DNA of 64,000 nt from Micromonospora sp. MH99 (lineage in GTDB: Bacteria; Actinomycetota; Actinomycetes; Mycobacteriales; Micromonosporaceae): NCBI RefSeq assembly GCF_021442385.1, contig NZ_MUZA01000001.1:62001-126000 (forward strand), read 5' to 3'. Within the stretch, counting starts at the first letter, position 1. Each line of letters begins with the position of its first letter. This document shows positions 51,375 to 61,700 of the stretch, in pieces. The position numbers and the translations under genes are program-made. The notes beneath the pieces were generated by a model, which did not search any database, was not told the DNA's origin, and was given only the letters and a program-made list of their open reading frames with translations.

Positions 51375-52613
51375 TCAGCTGCCTACGGGGGCCTGTTCCG
51401 GTGGTGGTTGGCGGCGGATGACCAGGAGGGCGATGTCGTCGTTCGGGTGCTCCTGGGCGGTCGTGGCCATGATGTGGTCGCACAACGCCTCGGCTGGCCT
51501 GGACCGCACAGCGTCGGAGAGACGCTCGATACCGGTGTCGATCAGTTCGCTGCGGCGCTCGACCAGTCCGTCGGTGTAGAAGACGAGCGCCGCGCCCGGC
51601 GGCAGGTCCACGACTGTGGTGCGGCGGTTGGTTGCTGGTCTGCCCACACCCAGTGGCCGGTCCACCGTCAGGTTGACGGGCTGGGTGGGCTGGCCGGGGA
51701 CAGCCAGCAGCGGCGGCAGATGGCCTGCCGAGGACAGGTGCACCCGCGTGCCGTCCGGTGTGATCAGGGCGTAGACGGCGGTGGTGAGGTTGCCCGCCTC
51801 GAAGTGGTGGATCTTACGGTCGAGGGAGGTCAGTGCCTGGGCGGGATCGTCGGAATCGAGGGCGTAGGCACGTAGCGCGCTGCGGATGCGTCCCATGACG
51901 ACCGCGGATGGCAGCCCGTGGCCGGAGACGTCGCCGATGACGGCGCCGACCCAGCCGGAGGGCAACCTGAACACGTCGTACCAGTCGCCGCCGATGCCCA
52001 GGTCGTGGCCGGGTACGTACCGGGCGGCCAGGTCGAGGCCGGGAATGTCGGGTAGCTTGCCCGGTAGCAGGCTGTGTTGCAGGGCCAGCGCCGCCTGCCG
52101 GTCGAGGGCCCGCGCCCGGGCCTGTCCCGCGAGGCTGGCGCGATCGGCAACGAGCTGCAACAGCTGCACGTCGTCGGGGCCGAACTCGCGCAGGGCCAGG
52201 GAACCGACGTGTAGCACGCCGACGAGGTTGCCGTTGGCGAGCATGGGCACGCCCAGCAGGGCTCGTATCCCGGTGGCGAGCAGGATGGGGTTGACGACGT
52301 CGTCGGGCGTGACGTTGTGAATCGTGACCGGCGCGCGTGTCGCCGCCACTCGGCCGGCGAAGCCGCGTCCGACCCGGATGCGGAAACCGCGCCGCACTTC
52401 CTCCTCCAGGCCCTTGGCCGCTGTCGCGACGAGTTCGCCGGTGTGGTCGTCCAGCAGGAGGATGGTGGCGGTATCGACCTCGAGCAGGTCCCGGACCCGG
52501 TCGAGTAGCTCGTCGAGCAACTCGGTGATGTTCAGCCCGGACAGGGCGGCGTCGGTGATCGCCTCGATACGTCGCAGCCGCTCGTCGTTCGTCATCAGCT
52601 CGGCATCGGCCAC
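51375..52613 (-). CDS. GAF domain PP2C/SpoIIE-type serine phosphatase
   Basis: A 412-residue protein with an N-terminal GAF domain (about 25-165; LDVDTATILLLDDHTGELVATAAKG-like, LLGVPMLANGNLVGVLHVGS) and a C-terminal SpoIIE phosphatase domain (GIGGDWYDVFRLPSGWVGAVIGDVSGHGLPSAVVMGRIR, VFYTDGLVERR, PNDDIALLVIR) with the metal-binding aspartates. Such enzymes dephosphorylate anti-anti-sigma factors in stress-response partner switching. GTG 52613 is taken; an ATG at 52594 is possible. It is divergent from a HATPase anti-sigma-type kinase, a likely partner. Confidence 0.94.
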   Translation of the reverse strand: MADAELMTNDERLRRIEAITDAALSGLNITELLDELLDRVRDLLEVDTATILLLDDHTGELVATAAKGLEEEVRRGFRIRVGRGFAGRVAATRAPVTIHNVTPDDVVNPILLATGIRALLGVPMLANGNLVGVLHVGSLALREFGPDDVQLLQLVADRASLAGQARARALDRQAALALQHSLLPGKLPDIPGLDLAARYVPGHDLGIGGDWYDVFRLPSGWVGAVIGDVSGHGLPSAVVMGRIRSALRAYALDSDDPAQALTSLDRKIHHFEAGNLTTAVYALITPDGTRVHLSSAGHLPPLLAVPGQPTQPVNLTVDRPLGVGRPATNRRTTVVDLPPGAALVFYTDGLVERRSELIDTGIERLSDAVRSRPAEALCDHIMATTAQEHPNDDIALLVIRRQPPPEQAPVGS

Positions 52614-52806
52614 GCAGGAAGCCTAGACGCTGGCACGTCGTCGACGGCACACCCCGCGGAGAGCAGGAGTACACCGCCTGGGCGCGGGGTACGTTCTGAT
52701 GTCACATCGGCGTGCTCATCGTCCGGCAAGTCCGTTCTTGGAAGGCTGTCCGCCTTCGTGCCACCGGTAAGGTCACCGGCTCCACGTCCGACAGGGAAGG
52801 GAAGCA

Positions 52807-53244
52807 GTGGCTGATCCACCGCTGGACCAGCATGCCCCTGGCGCCGGGAAGGCCTTGTTCTCGTCGGCGTTCACCCTCGTGGATCTGACCCGGGTTCGAC
52901 ACGAGGTCGAGGCGGTCAGTCGCCGGTGCGGCCTCGCCCATGACGAGATTGAGAACTGGGTCATCGCGGTCAACGAGCTGATGATCAACGTGATTCGGCA
53001 CGGGGGTGGGCGGGGTGGCCTACGCCTGCTCCTGAACGGGCAGCTCACCTGTGAAGTCACCGACGAGGGGCGGGGCTTCAACACCGCTCGTTACGTTCCC
53101 AGCGCCGAACGACCGCCCTTGTCCGACGCGGGAGGAATGGGCCTGTGGGTGGTCGGGCGAATGGCCGACTACGTCCTCGTCGACAGCGGCCCCGCAGGCA
53201 CCACCATCCGCATCGCGGCACGCAGCCGCGACACTCTCCGATAA
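52807..53244 (+). CDS. ATP-binding protein, anti-sigma factor (RsbW-like HATPase)
   Basis: A 145-residue GHKL ATPase. It has the N-box ENWVIAVNELMINVIRHGGG, the G1 box VTDEGRGFN, and the G2 region GGMGLWVVGRMADYVLVDSG. Small stand-alone HATPases of this kind phosphorylate anti-anti-sigma proteins and bind sigma factors in stress signalling. GTG 52807 follows GGGAAGGGAAGC. The divergent GAF-PP2C phosphatase suggests that the two counteract each other; no anti-anti-sigma (STAS) gene is visible nearby. Confidence 0.92.
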   Translation: MADPPLDQHAPGAGKALFSSAFTLVDLTRVRHEVEAVSRRCGLAHDEIENWVIAVNELMINVIRHGGGRGGLRLLLNGQLTCEVTDEGRGFNTARYVPSAERPPLSDAGGMGLWVVGRMADYVLVDSGPAGTTIRIAARSRDTLR

Positions 53245-53311
53245 CCGTGCGGTTTCCCTGCTGCCGACCGGCAGACGGTCACCACGCGTCCTCTCGACCT
53301 CGGCCGGCGGA

Positions 53312-54577
53312 TCACCGACGGTGGCGGGCCATCCACTGCCAGATGCGGGTGCCGTTGTGGCTCGGGTCGTTGCGGGCCACGTAGATCCAGGACCAGTGAC
53401 CGGGGAACTGATAGCCGTTCCAGACGACATGGTCGTACAGGCTGATCAGTGATCCTCCGATGAGGTCGTGGGCGTGGATCGTGTTCGTCTCGGGCGGCAC
53501 CGTGTCGTCGTCGCGCGAGGCGACCAGCCAGGTCGGGGTATGGATCCTCGCCAGCTCCGCGTCGGTGATCAGCGGCGGGCCCGCCCCGTCGAGCGGCTCG
53601 ACGACCCCGCAGATCGGCACCGACGCGGCGAACAGGTCGGGATAGGCGACTGTCATCTCCAGGGACATGTAGCCGCCGTTGCTGCAACCGACCACGTAGA
53701 TCCGGTCGGGGTCGACCCGCTTGCGGCGTACGAGGTCCTGGACGATCTCGCGGATCAGCGGGGCGAACCGGGGGCCGTCCTGGATCCAGTAGGAGGTGCT
53801 CTGCGGAGCGACGACGTACGCGCCGGAGAAGATCCGTTGAGCCTGCGGGGTGGCGAAGCCCAGCGCGCCGCGGTTGGCGCGCAACGTGGTCTCGTTGTCG
53901 TAGTAGTCGTCAGGCAGCGAGGCGCCCTCGCCGCCGCCGTGCAGCCACAGGATCAGTGGCCGTCGGCCGTGGCGGGGCGATCGCTCGGGGGAGTACAACC
54001 GGTACTTCAGACCCGAGCCCGACACGTGGTGGCTGAAGGCGTCCACCTCGGGGTTCGACAGCCGCCCCTGCACGAAGCGTGTGATGGTGACCGGCGGGCC
54101 GTGTCGCCGCACGAGCGGAGTGTTCTGCGTGATGGTGTAGACGAGGTCCAGCCGGACGTTGCGGCCCCTGCTCACGATGTAGCCGAGGGTGCCACCGCCG
54201 AGTTGCCCCTCGGCGGTGCTGAGCTCCAGCACGATGTTCCCGTGCCGGTCGAGCCGGGCGGCGGTCACGGTGCGGTCCAGGTCGTACTCGCTGAAGATCA
54301 GATCGCCGGGAGCGATCGGGATCGGGCTGGTGGCCTTGGCGTGCACGGTGAACGTGCCGGGGGTGAGCCCGGCGGGGTCGATCGGTCCGAGCCCGCTGGT
54401 GTCGAGGGTGACCGACGTGACCTGCTCACCGCCGTCGAGCGTTCTCGCGTCGAGGGTGAAGCTCACGCTGGTGCCGTGGTGGCCATCGGCGTGGGCGGCG
54501 GGGCCGGGCAGCGCCAGGCCGATGGCGGCACCGGCGCCACCTGCCAGGACGCTGCGGCGAGTGACAGACGTGGACAT
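53312..54577 (-). CDS. Tat-exported alpha/beta hydrolase (esterase/prolyl oligopeptidase-like)
   Basis: A 421-residue secreted hydrolase. The N-terminus SVTRRSVLAGGAGAAIGLALPGPAAHA carries the RRxVLxG twin-arginine signal. An N-terminal beta domain (about 35-190) precedes the catalytic fold: LILWLHGGGEGASLPDDY (oxyanion), the nucleophile Ser in VVGCSNGGYMSLEM, and catalytic Asp and His in SRDDDTVPPETNTIHAH. The shape resembles feruloyl or acetylxylan esterases and LpqC-like polyhydroxybutyrate depolymerases. The biomass genes a few kilobases upstream make a carbohydrate esterase plausible, but that is inference. Confidence 0.88.
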   Translation of the reverse strand: MSTSVTRRSVLAGGAGAAIGLALPGPAAHADGHHGTSVSFTLDARTLDGGEQVTSVTLDTSGLGPIDPAGLTPGTFTVHAKATSPIPIAPGDLIFSEYDLDRTVTAARLDRHGNIVLELSTAEGQLGGGTLGYIVSRGRNVRLDLVYTITQNTPLVRRHGPPVTITRFVQGRLSNPEVDAFSHHVSGSGLKYRLYSPERSPRHGRRPLILWLHGGGEGASLPDDYYDNETTLRANRGALGFATPQAQRIFSGAYVVAPQSTSYWIQDGPRFAPLIREIVQDLVRRKRVDPDRIYVVGCSNGGYMSLEMTVAYPDLFAASVPICGVVEPLDGAGPPLITDAELARIHTPTWLVASRDDDTVPPETNTIHAHDLIGGSLISLYDHVVWNGYQFPGHWSWIYVARNDPSHNGTRIWQWMARHRR

Positions 54578-54688
54578 GCGGCCCCCGTACCCCGAAAGGT
54601 GTAGACGTTCATCGATGGCATCCCAACGTAACGCCCCCGAGATCCGCCGGCAACCGGCGCCGCCGCAGCGCGCTCGACGACGGTACGG

Positions 54689-55633
54689 TCAGACGACGGC
54701 TGTCACGTTCTCCTGCTCCGCGCGCACCCGGTACCGGTAGCGCAGCGGTGACACGCCCACCTCGCGCTTGAAAGCGGTGCTGAAGGCGCTCTCGGACGCG
54801 TAGCCCAGGCGGGAGGCGAGCGATCCGACGCGGACATCGTCGTCGCGCAGGGCACGTTGCGCGAGCAGCATCCGCCACCGGTTGAGATAGGTGACCGGCG
54901 GCATCCCCGCGACGGCCCGGAAGCGGTCGGCGAACGACGTGCGCGACATCGCGGCGGCACGCGCCAGTTCTTGCAGGCCCCAGGACTTTTCGGGTTCGGT
55001 GTGCATGAGGGTGATCGCCGGACGCAGCCGTTCGTCGGTCAGCGCCCGCAGCCAGCCGGGAGGCAGCTCGGCCTGGTCGACGTAGGCGCGCAGCACCTCC
55101 AGCAGCAGGAGTTGGCCATGTTGCCGGACCGCGAACGCCGAGCCGAGGCGAGCGCCCGTCGCCTCGTCGAACAGCCGGTCGAGGCTCGTGCGCAGGCTGC
55201 TGGCCGCTGCGGCCGACGCCCGTACGTGCGCGACCGGGGGGAGCGCCTGCAGCAGCAGTGTCCGACCAGCCTGGTTCAGGTCCACGCGTACGCCGATGAC
55301 GACGTCGTCGGCGTCCCGGTCGGCGCCGGCGAGGCCGGAGTGGTGGCCGGCCTCCTCCGGGGCGATTACGCGGAGCGGACCGTCGCCCGTGCCACCTGCG
55401 ATCTCCAGCCACGACCGGCTGTTCACGATCGCGACGTCGCCCGGCCCGAGCTCGATCGACCCGTCGACCCCGTCGGTGGTCAGCCGGGCGCTGCCGCGCA
55501 CCACCGCGAAGAACTTCAGCAGATCCTGCAACGGTGCGCGCGACACCCACCGACCCCGGGCTGTCAACCCGCCGGTCAGCAGCCCGCGCACCTCGACGAG
55601 GTCCAACACCTCGGACAACTGGTCACCGGGCAT
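54689..55633 (-). CDS. AraC family transcriptional regulator (cupin domain)
   Basis: A 314-residue regulator with an N-terminal AraC_binding_2/cupin domain (LVEVRGLLTGGLTARGRWVSRAP...LGPGDVAIVNSRSWLEI) and a C-terminal pair of helix-turn-helix motifs (WGLQELARAAAMSRTSFADRFRAVAGMPPVTYLNRWRM ... RLGYASESAFSTAFKREVGVSPLRYR). It is divergent from a short-chain dehydrogenase with a 73-base gap and probably controls it. ATG 55633 (MPGDQLSEVLDLVEV) is where similarity begins; a second start 13 codons upstream exists. Confidence 0.92.
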   Translation of the reverse strand: MPGDQLSEVLDLVEVRGLLTGGLTARGRWVSRAPLQDLLKFFAVVRGSARLTTDGVDGSIELGPGDVAIVNSRSWLEIAGGTGDGPLRVIAPEEAGHHSGLAGADRDADDVVIGVRVDLNQAGRTLLLQALPPVAHVRASAAAASSLRTSLDRLFDEATGARLGSAFAVRQHGQLLLLEVLRAYVDQAELPPGWLRALTDERLRPAITLMHTEPEKSWGLQELARAAAMSRTSFADRFRAVAGMPPVTYLNRWRMLLAQRALRDDDVRVGSLASRLGYASESAFSTAFKREVGVSPLRYRYRVRAEQENVTAVV

Positions 55634-55706
55634 TCCCGTACTCTTGCACAAGAAATCCGGACCGACAACCATTCAGAGTTCGGAAGCGCTGGCGCACAGT
55701 GGTGTC

Positions 55707-56741
55707 ATGACACCGAACATGACCCACCGGCAGCACCCCATCGGATCCGGTTTCACCGCCGCGTCGACGGCCGACGAGGTGCTCGCGGGCATCGACCTGT
55801 CCGGCATCAACGTCATCATCACCGGCGGTCACCACGGACTCGGCCTGGAGGTGACGCGTGCGCTGAGCAAGGCGGGTGCGTCCGTGACAGTGGCTTCGCG
55901 TAACCCGAACCGGGCGGCGGCCAGCCTGACGGGCATCGAGCGCGTCGACACCGGCGGGCTCGACCTTCTCGACCCGGGCTCGATCGACGCCTTCGTCGCT
56001 CGGTACCTCGACTCCGGACGTCCGCTGCACATTCTGATCAACAACGCGGGCATCATGGGTGGCCCCCTGGTCAGGGACGCCCGCGGGTACGAGTCGCAGT
56101 TCGCCACCAACCACCTCGGTCACTTCCAGCTGACCCTCGGTCTGCTGCCCGCTCTGCGGGCGGCGAACGGCGCCCGGGTGGTCAACCTGACCTCCGGGGG
56201 GCACCGCCTGTCCGACATCCGCTGGGACGACCCGCACTTCAGCAGTGGGTACGACCCCATGGGGATGCTCGGATACGGTCAGTCGAAGACTGCCAACGTG
56301 CTGTTCGCCGTCGAGCTGGACCGCCGCTGGGCAGCGGACAGGATCCGGGGCTACGCCGTGCACCCGGGCATCATCCACGGCACGAATCTGGGTCCCCACA
56401 TCACCGAGGGCGCCCCACGCACGGCGATGTTGAGCGACGAGCAGCTGCGGGCCATGAGGCTCATCGACGAGTCGGGCCAGCCGATCATCGACCCTGACCG
56501 CGAGCACAAGACGCCGCAGCAGGGCGCCAGCACCACCGTCTTCGCCGCGACCAGCCCGCTGCTGGCCGACATCGGCGGCGTCTACCTCAAGGACAACGAC
56601 GTCTCGCCACTGGACGAGAACCCGCAGCCCATCACCTTCGGCTCCGAGGAGGTGCCCCCCGCCACCGTCGTGCCGTACGCCATCGACCCGAGGTCCGCAC
56701 AGGCCCTCTGGAAGCTGAGCGAGGAACTGCTGGCGGCGTAG
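55707..56741 (+). CDS. Short-chain dehydrogenase/reductase (SDR)
   Basis: A 344-residue SDR. The nucleotide-binding motif is ITGGHHGLGLEVTRALS, followed by LINNAGIMG, VVNLTSGGHRLSD (catalytic Ser) and YGQSKTANVLFAVEL (catalytic Tyr and Lys). It resembles retinol-dehydrogenase-like and oxidoreductase SDRs. The C-terminal 70 residues carry an extension with VYLKDNDVSPLDENPQP, seen in some actinobacterial members. ATG 55707 or 55719 could start it; neither has a strong ribosome site, suggesting leaderless or weak translation. Divergent from the AraC-family regulator. Confidence 0.92.
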   Translation: MTPNMTHRQHPIGSGFTAASTADEVLAGIDLSGINVIITGGHHGLGLEVTRALSKAGASVTVASRNPNRAAASLTGIERVDTGGLDLLDPGSIDAFVARYLDSGRPLHILINNAGIMGGPLVRDARGYESQFATNHLGHFQLTLGLLPALRAANGARVVNLTSGGHRLSDIRWDDPHFSSGYDPMGMLGYGQSKTANVLFAVELDRRWAADRIRGYAVHPGIIHGTNLGPHITEGAPRTAMLSDEQLRAMRLIDESGQPIIDPDREHKTPQQGASTTVFAATSPLLADIGGVYLKDNDVSPLDENPQPITFGSEEVPPATVVPYAIDPRSAQALWKLSEELLAA

Positions 56742-56894
56742 GCAGGGGCAGGGTTCACCGTGGTCCCGACCTGTCGGGTAGGCCCCACCCGGCAGGTCGA
56801 GTCCACGTGACTGTCACCACCGCGGCGTCACGGGCACGGGCCGCTTGTCGGTCGGTCGGGCGACGTCCGCGCCCGCCGAGGTGCGCGCCTCGCG

Positions 56895-57458
56895 TCAGCG
56901 CACGGGGCCGCGGATGCCGTCGAGCAGGAGTGCCACGTGCCGGCGCCAGTCGCCGGTGCCGGTCATGTTCGCCATCGCGCCACGGGTGATGAGGACGAAG
57001 TCGTCAGCGAGGAAGTCGGCGCGCAGGCGGCCGGCGGCAACGGCGCGCTGAGCGATGCGGTCGGCGATCGCCGCGAACTCCTTCTTCTCGGCGACGATGT
57101 CCGCCCAGTGCGGCTCGGCCGGGCCGAGGAGCGCGAAGCGAAATGCGGCGTCCGTCTGCGCGGCTGCCAGATAGTCCAGGAGCAGCGTCTCGAAGGCGGC
57201 CCAGGGGTCCTCGACGGCCTCGGCGGCGCGGGCCAGGGTGGTCATCGCCGCGAACCGGCGACCGATGATCGCCGCGAGCAGCGACTTCTTGTCGGCGAAA
57301 TGCCGGTACAGGGTTCCGACGCCCAGGCCGGCGCGCTCGGCGATCTCGTCCATCTGCACCGCGTCGCCCCGCTGGGCGAACAGCTCACTGGCGGCGTCGA
57401 GAACGGCTTCGCGGTTGCGTCGGGCGTCGGCGCGCAGTGATCGGTCGGGAGCAGTCAT
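56895..57458 (-). CDS. TetR family transcriptional regulator
   Basis: A 187-residue repressor. The N-terminal helix-turn-helix (NREAVLDAASELFAQRGDAVQMDEIAERAGLGVGTLYRHFADKKSLLAAII) is typical, and the C-terminal ligand-binding domain is alpha-helical. It is divergent from the NmrA-like oxidoreductase with an 81-base gap, the classical layout for a TetR protein repressing its neighbour. The effector is unknown. Confidence 0.94.
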   Translation of the reverse strand: MTAPDRSLRADARRNREAVLDAASELFAQRGDAVQMDEIAERAGLGVGTLYRHFADKKSLLAAIIGRRFAAMTTLARAAEAVEDPWAAFETLLLDYLAAAQTDAAFRFALLGPAEPHWADIVAEKKEFAAIADRIAQRAVAAGRLRADFLADDFVLITRGAMANMTGTGDWRRHVALLLDGIRGPVR

Positions 57459-57539
57459 GGCGGCTCCATCGTAGTTGACGTTCGAGGGCGGGCGACGATA
57501 GATTCGGAACCGGAATTCACCTTCAGGTTAGGGGTCCTC

Positions 57540-58424
57540 ATGATCGTGGTCAGCGCGCCGACCGGACAGATCGGCAGCCAACTCGTCCGACAGTTGCTCG
57601 ACCGGGGGCACCGGGTCCGAGTGATCGCCCGCGACGTCACGCGCCTGGACCGCACCCTCCGCGATCAGGTCGAGGCCGTCGAGGGCTCCCACGACGACCC
57701 CGTTGTGCTCGACCGGGCGCTGCCCGGCGCCGATGCGTTGTTCTGGCTGGTGCCGCCGAATCCGCACGCGCCGAGTGCCGAGGAGCACTACCTGCGCTTC
57801 GCCCGCGCCGGCACCGCCGCCATTGCCCGCCACCGGGTGGGCCACGTGGTCGGCGTGTCCAGTGCCGGGCACGGCTGGCCCAAGCCGGCGGGTCTTCTCT
57901 CCGCGGCCTTCGCCATGGATGCTGAGCTTGCGAAATCGGGTGCGGCCTACCGGGCCCTGTCCATGCCCTTCTACCTGGAGAACCTGCTCGGACAACTCGA
58001 TGCGATCCGCGGGCAGGGCGCCTTCTATCTGACCTGCGCCGGTCACCTTCCGCTTGCCACGGTCGCGACACGCGACATCGCCGGCGCGGCTGCCGAACTC
58101 CTCACGGACCTGTCCTGGACCGGGCAGGAGGACGTCCCGGTGTTCGGACCGGACCGCCTCACCCCGGACGGCATGGCCGAGGTGATCAGCCAGGAGCTCG
58201 GCCGGCCGGTCGCCTACCGCCGGACGACAGTGGCGGACTTCGCGGCGATGCTGCGCTCCCGGGGCGCGACCGATCAGGCGATCACGGACCTGACCGAGAT
58301 GTTCGCCGCCCAGGACGAGGGCATCTACGACGCCGACTGGGCGCGCGCGAAACCCGCGGCGACCGACTTCCGGACCTGGTGCCGGCAGGTGCTCGTACCT
58401 GCCGCCAACACCCGCGAATCCTGA
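57540..58424 (+). CDS. NAD(P)-binding NmrA-like oxidoreductase
   Basis: A 294-residue atypical SDR. The N-terminal VVSAPTGQIGSQLVRQLLDRGHRVRVIAR is the NAD(P)-binding motif (GxxGxxG-like), and RDVTRLDR, GADALFWLVPP and VATRDIAGAAAELL follow as in NmrA/HSCARG-like proteins. The catalytic Tyr-Lys of classical SDRs is absent. Such proteins are redox sensors or quinone oxidoreductases. It starts with ATG 57540 next to a GGTTAGGGG ribosome site, divergent from the TetR gene that probably regulates it. Confidence 0.9.
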   Translation: MIVVSAPTGQIGSQLVRQLLDRGHRVRVIARDVTRLDRTLRDQVEAVEGSHDDPVVLDRALPGADALFWLVPPNPHAPSAEEHYLRFARAGTAAIARHRVGHVVGVSSAGHGWPKPAGLLSAAFAMDAELAKSGAAYRALSMPFYLENLLGQLDAIRGQGAFYLTCAGHLPLATVATRDIAGAAAELLTDLSWTGQEDVPVFGPDRLTPDGMAEVISQELGRPVAYRRTTVADFAAMLRSRGATDQAITDLTEMFAAQDEGIYDADWARAKPAATDFRTWCRQVLVPAANTRES

Positions 58425-58742
58425 TCAGGCCGGCTCGCTCGATCGCGACAGGCGGGCGGGAGGGACCACGCGCCCGTCTGTCGCGATTCGCGCCGACAGA
58501 TCGTGCCGGCCACTGACGAGGTGCCGCCGTGCCTGCCTCCGGAGTGGAAGGTGGCGAAACGTCGGCATTGGCGCGTGGTGAACGACGGGTATCCCGAACA
58601 GGGCTCCTGCGTCGATCATTGCCCGGAGATAGACATGAGTCACTCTCACCTCCTGGTGTAACGCCCGGGCGCGGAGGGCGAGACGTCGGCACCGAAGCCG
58701 GGCGTACCGAACGGCCCGACTCCGCGTCCCCGGAGGATCGCC
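58425..58742. other. 318-bp intergenic region
   Basis: This region lies between the NmrA-like gene and the acylase gene on the same strand. No gene or strong structure was recognised. The acylase ribosome site GGAGG lies just before ATG 58743. Confidence 0.5.
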
Positions 58743-61700
58743 ATGCCTCGTCCCGCTCTCCGAAACCGGCTCGCGGCGTTCACCGCCGCCGCCCTGACCG
58801 CGAGCGTGCTGACGGTGACACCGCCAGCACCGGCGCTCGCCGCCAGCACGTTCGCCGCCAACGACTACTGCCTCGGCCAGTGCGCCGACATCCTGCCCCC
58901 CGGGCAGAACGGCAACGCCACGCTTGTCGCCATCCTGGCGCACCAGGCGCTCGGCACCCGCCCGGCGCACTCCAGCGACCAGCTCGACGAGTACGCGAAC
59001 CTGGTCTACAACTACGCCGGGCTGACCGACGAGCAGATCGCCCACTTCTACAACGACGCCTCGTTCGGCGTCCCGGCCGCGCAGGTGGAGAGCACCGTCT
59101 CGCCGCGCGCGGACGTCACCATCGTGCGGGACAAGGCCACCGGCGTCCCGCACGTCACCGGCACCACCCGCGGCGGCACCATGTTCGGCGCCGGCTACGC
59201 AGGTGCCCAGGACCGACTCTGGGTGATGGACCTGCTGCGGCACGTCGGTCGCGGCAACGTCACATCGTTCGCCGGCGGCGCCCCCGGCAACCGGGAACTT
59301 GAGCAGAGCGTCTGGGCCAACTCGCCCTACACCGAGGCGGACCTCCAGGCTCAGGTGAACGCGCTGCGCACCAAGGGCGCCCGGGGTCAGCAGCTCTACA
59401 CCGACGTGGCCGACTACATCGCCGGCATCAACGCGTACATCGACAAGTCGATCGCCGACGACAACTACCCGGGCGAGTACGTGCTCGCTGGCGCCGGCAA
59501 GCCGACGCACTTCACCATGACCGATCTCATCGCCACCGCAGGGGTGATCGGCGGGCTCTTCGGCGGGGGAGGCGGCAGCGAGATCCAGTCCGCGCTGGTC
59601 CGGGTGGCCGCGCGGGCCAAGTACGGTGCCACCGAAGGTGACCGGGTCTGGCAGGCGTTCCGGTCGCAGAACGACCCGGAGACAGTGCTCACCCTGCACG
59701 ACGGGCAGAGCTTCCCGTACGGGGCGACACCGCCGGGCGCGACAAGCGCCGTACTGCCCGACGCCGGGTCGGTGGTCGCCGAGCCGCTCGCCTACGACGC
59801 CAGCGGCGGGGCCGCCGCCCGTACCGGCACCAGCACCGCCACCCAGGAGCTGATCGGCGGCCTGTCCAACCTGCGCGCGCACGGGATGTCCAACGCGGTG
59901 GTGGTGTCCGGGCGGCACACCACCACCGGCAATCCGGTCGCCGTGTTCGGGCCGCAGACCGGCTACTTCGCGCCGCAACTGCTGATGCTCCAGGAGCTGC
60001 AGGGGCCGGGGATCAGCGCGCGCGGCGCCGCGTTCGCCGGGCTCAACCTCTACGTGCTGCTCGGTCGGGGCCAGGACTACGCGTGGAGCGCCACCTCCGC
60101 CTCCCAGGACCTCACCGACACGTACGCGCTGACGCTGTGCACCACCGACGGCAGCGCCCCGACGCTGCGTACCAACCGCTACCTTTACCACGGGCAGTGT
60201 CTCGCCATGGAGGCGCTGGAGCAGCGCAACTCGTGGTCGCCGACGCTTGCCGACTCCACCCCGGCCGGGTCGTACACGCTGCGAGCGCTGCGCACGAAGT
60301 ACGGGCTGGTGTCCTACCGGGGTCTGGTGAACGGGCAGCCGACCGCGTTCACCAAGCTGCGCTCCACCTACCGGCACGAGGCCGACTCGGCGATCGGCTT
60401 CCAGGCCTTCAACGACCCGTCGGCGATGGGCAGCGCGGCGGCGTTCCAGGCGTCCGCGGCCAGCGTCGGGTACGCGTTCAACTGGTTCTACGTCAACTCG
60501 ACCGAGGCGGCGTACTTCAACTCCGGCTCGAACCCGGTCCGGTCGTCCGTCACCGACCCGAACCTGCCGGCCAGGGCCGAAGCGGCGTACGAGTGGGCCG
60601 GCTGGAACCCGGACACGAACGACGCCACCTACGCTCCGGCGTCGGCCCACCCGCAGTCGGTCAACCAGGACTACTACGTCAGCTGGAACAACAAGCAGGC
60701 GCGGGACTTCGGGGCGGCCGACGGCAACTTCAGCTTCGGCTCCGTACACCGGGCTCAGCTGCTCGACGGCCCGGTGCGTGCCGCGATCGCTCAGCGCAAG
60801 CTCGGCCGCGCCGACGTCGTCAAGATCATGGCGGATGCGGCGGTGACCGACCTGCGCGGCCAGCAGGTTCTCGGCGACCTGCTGCGGGTGCTGGACAGCA
60901 CACCGGTCACGGACCCGGCGCTGGCCGACGCGGTGGGCAAGCTGCGCGCCTGGCAGCAGGCCGGGACCCGCCGGGTGGAGACGTCGCCCGGCTCCAAGGT
61001 CTACCAGCACGCCGACGCGATCCGGATCTTCGACGCCTGGTGGCCGCTGCTGGCCTCGGCGGAGTTCCGCCCCGGCCTCGGGCCGGACCTCTACGCCGCG
61101 CTTGTCGACGCCATCGAGGTGAACGAGGCGCCGTCGGGCGGCCAGAACGGCGCGCGCGACGGCACCGCGAGCTGGGCGTTGCAGGGGCAGGCGCACAAGG
61201 GCTCGTCGTTCCAGTACGGCTGGTGGGGCTACGTCGACAAGGACCTGCGTACCGTCCTCGGCGAGCCGGTGGCCGGTGGGCTGGGCCGCGCGTACTGCGG
61301 CAACGGCAACCTCGGCACGTGCCGGCAGGCCCTGCTCGGCGCGCTCGGCCAGGCCGCCGCGGTGCCGGCCACCACTGTCTACCCCGGAGACAAGTCCTGT
61401 GGGGCCGGCGACCAGTGGTGCGCCGACTCGATCGCCCAGTCCGGGCTCGGCGGCATCACCCACCCCCTGATCGCCTGGCAGAACCGCCCCACCTACCAGC
61501 AGGTCGTCTCGTTCCCGGCACGTCGGGGCGACGACGTCGCGAACCTGGCGCAGGGTCGTCCGGCCACCGCGTCGAGCACCCAGTTCCTGACCAGCTTCAC
61601 CCCGGACAAGGCGGTCGACGGCAACCTCGGCAGCCGATGGGCCAGCAGTTACAACGACAACCAGTGGCTGCGGGTCGACCTCGGCGCGGCCCGCACGGTC

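Noticed and set aside
57481-57539. TetR operator in the TetR/NmrA intergenic region
   Set aside because: The only dyad-like stretch (ATTCGGAACCGGAAT) is imperfect and not symmetric enough to call.
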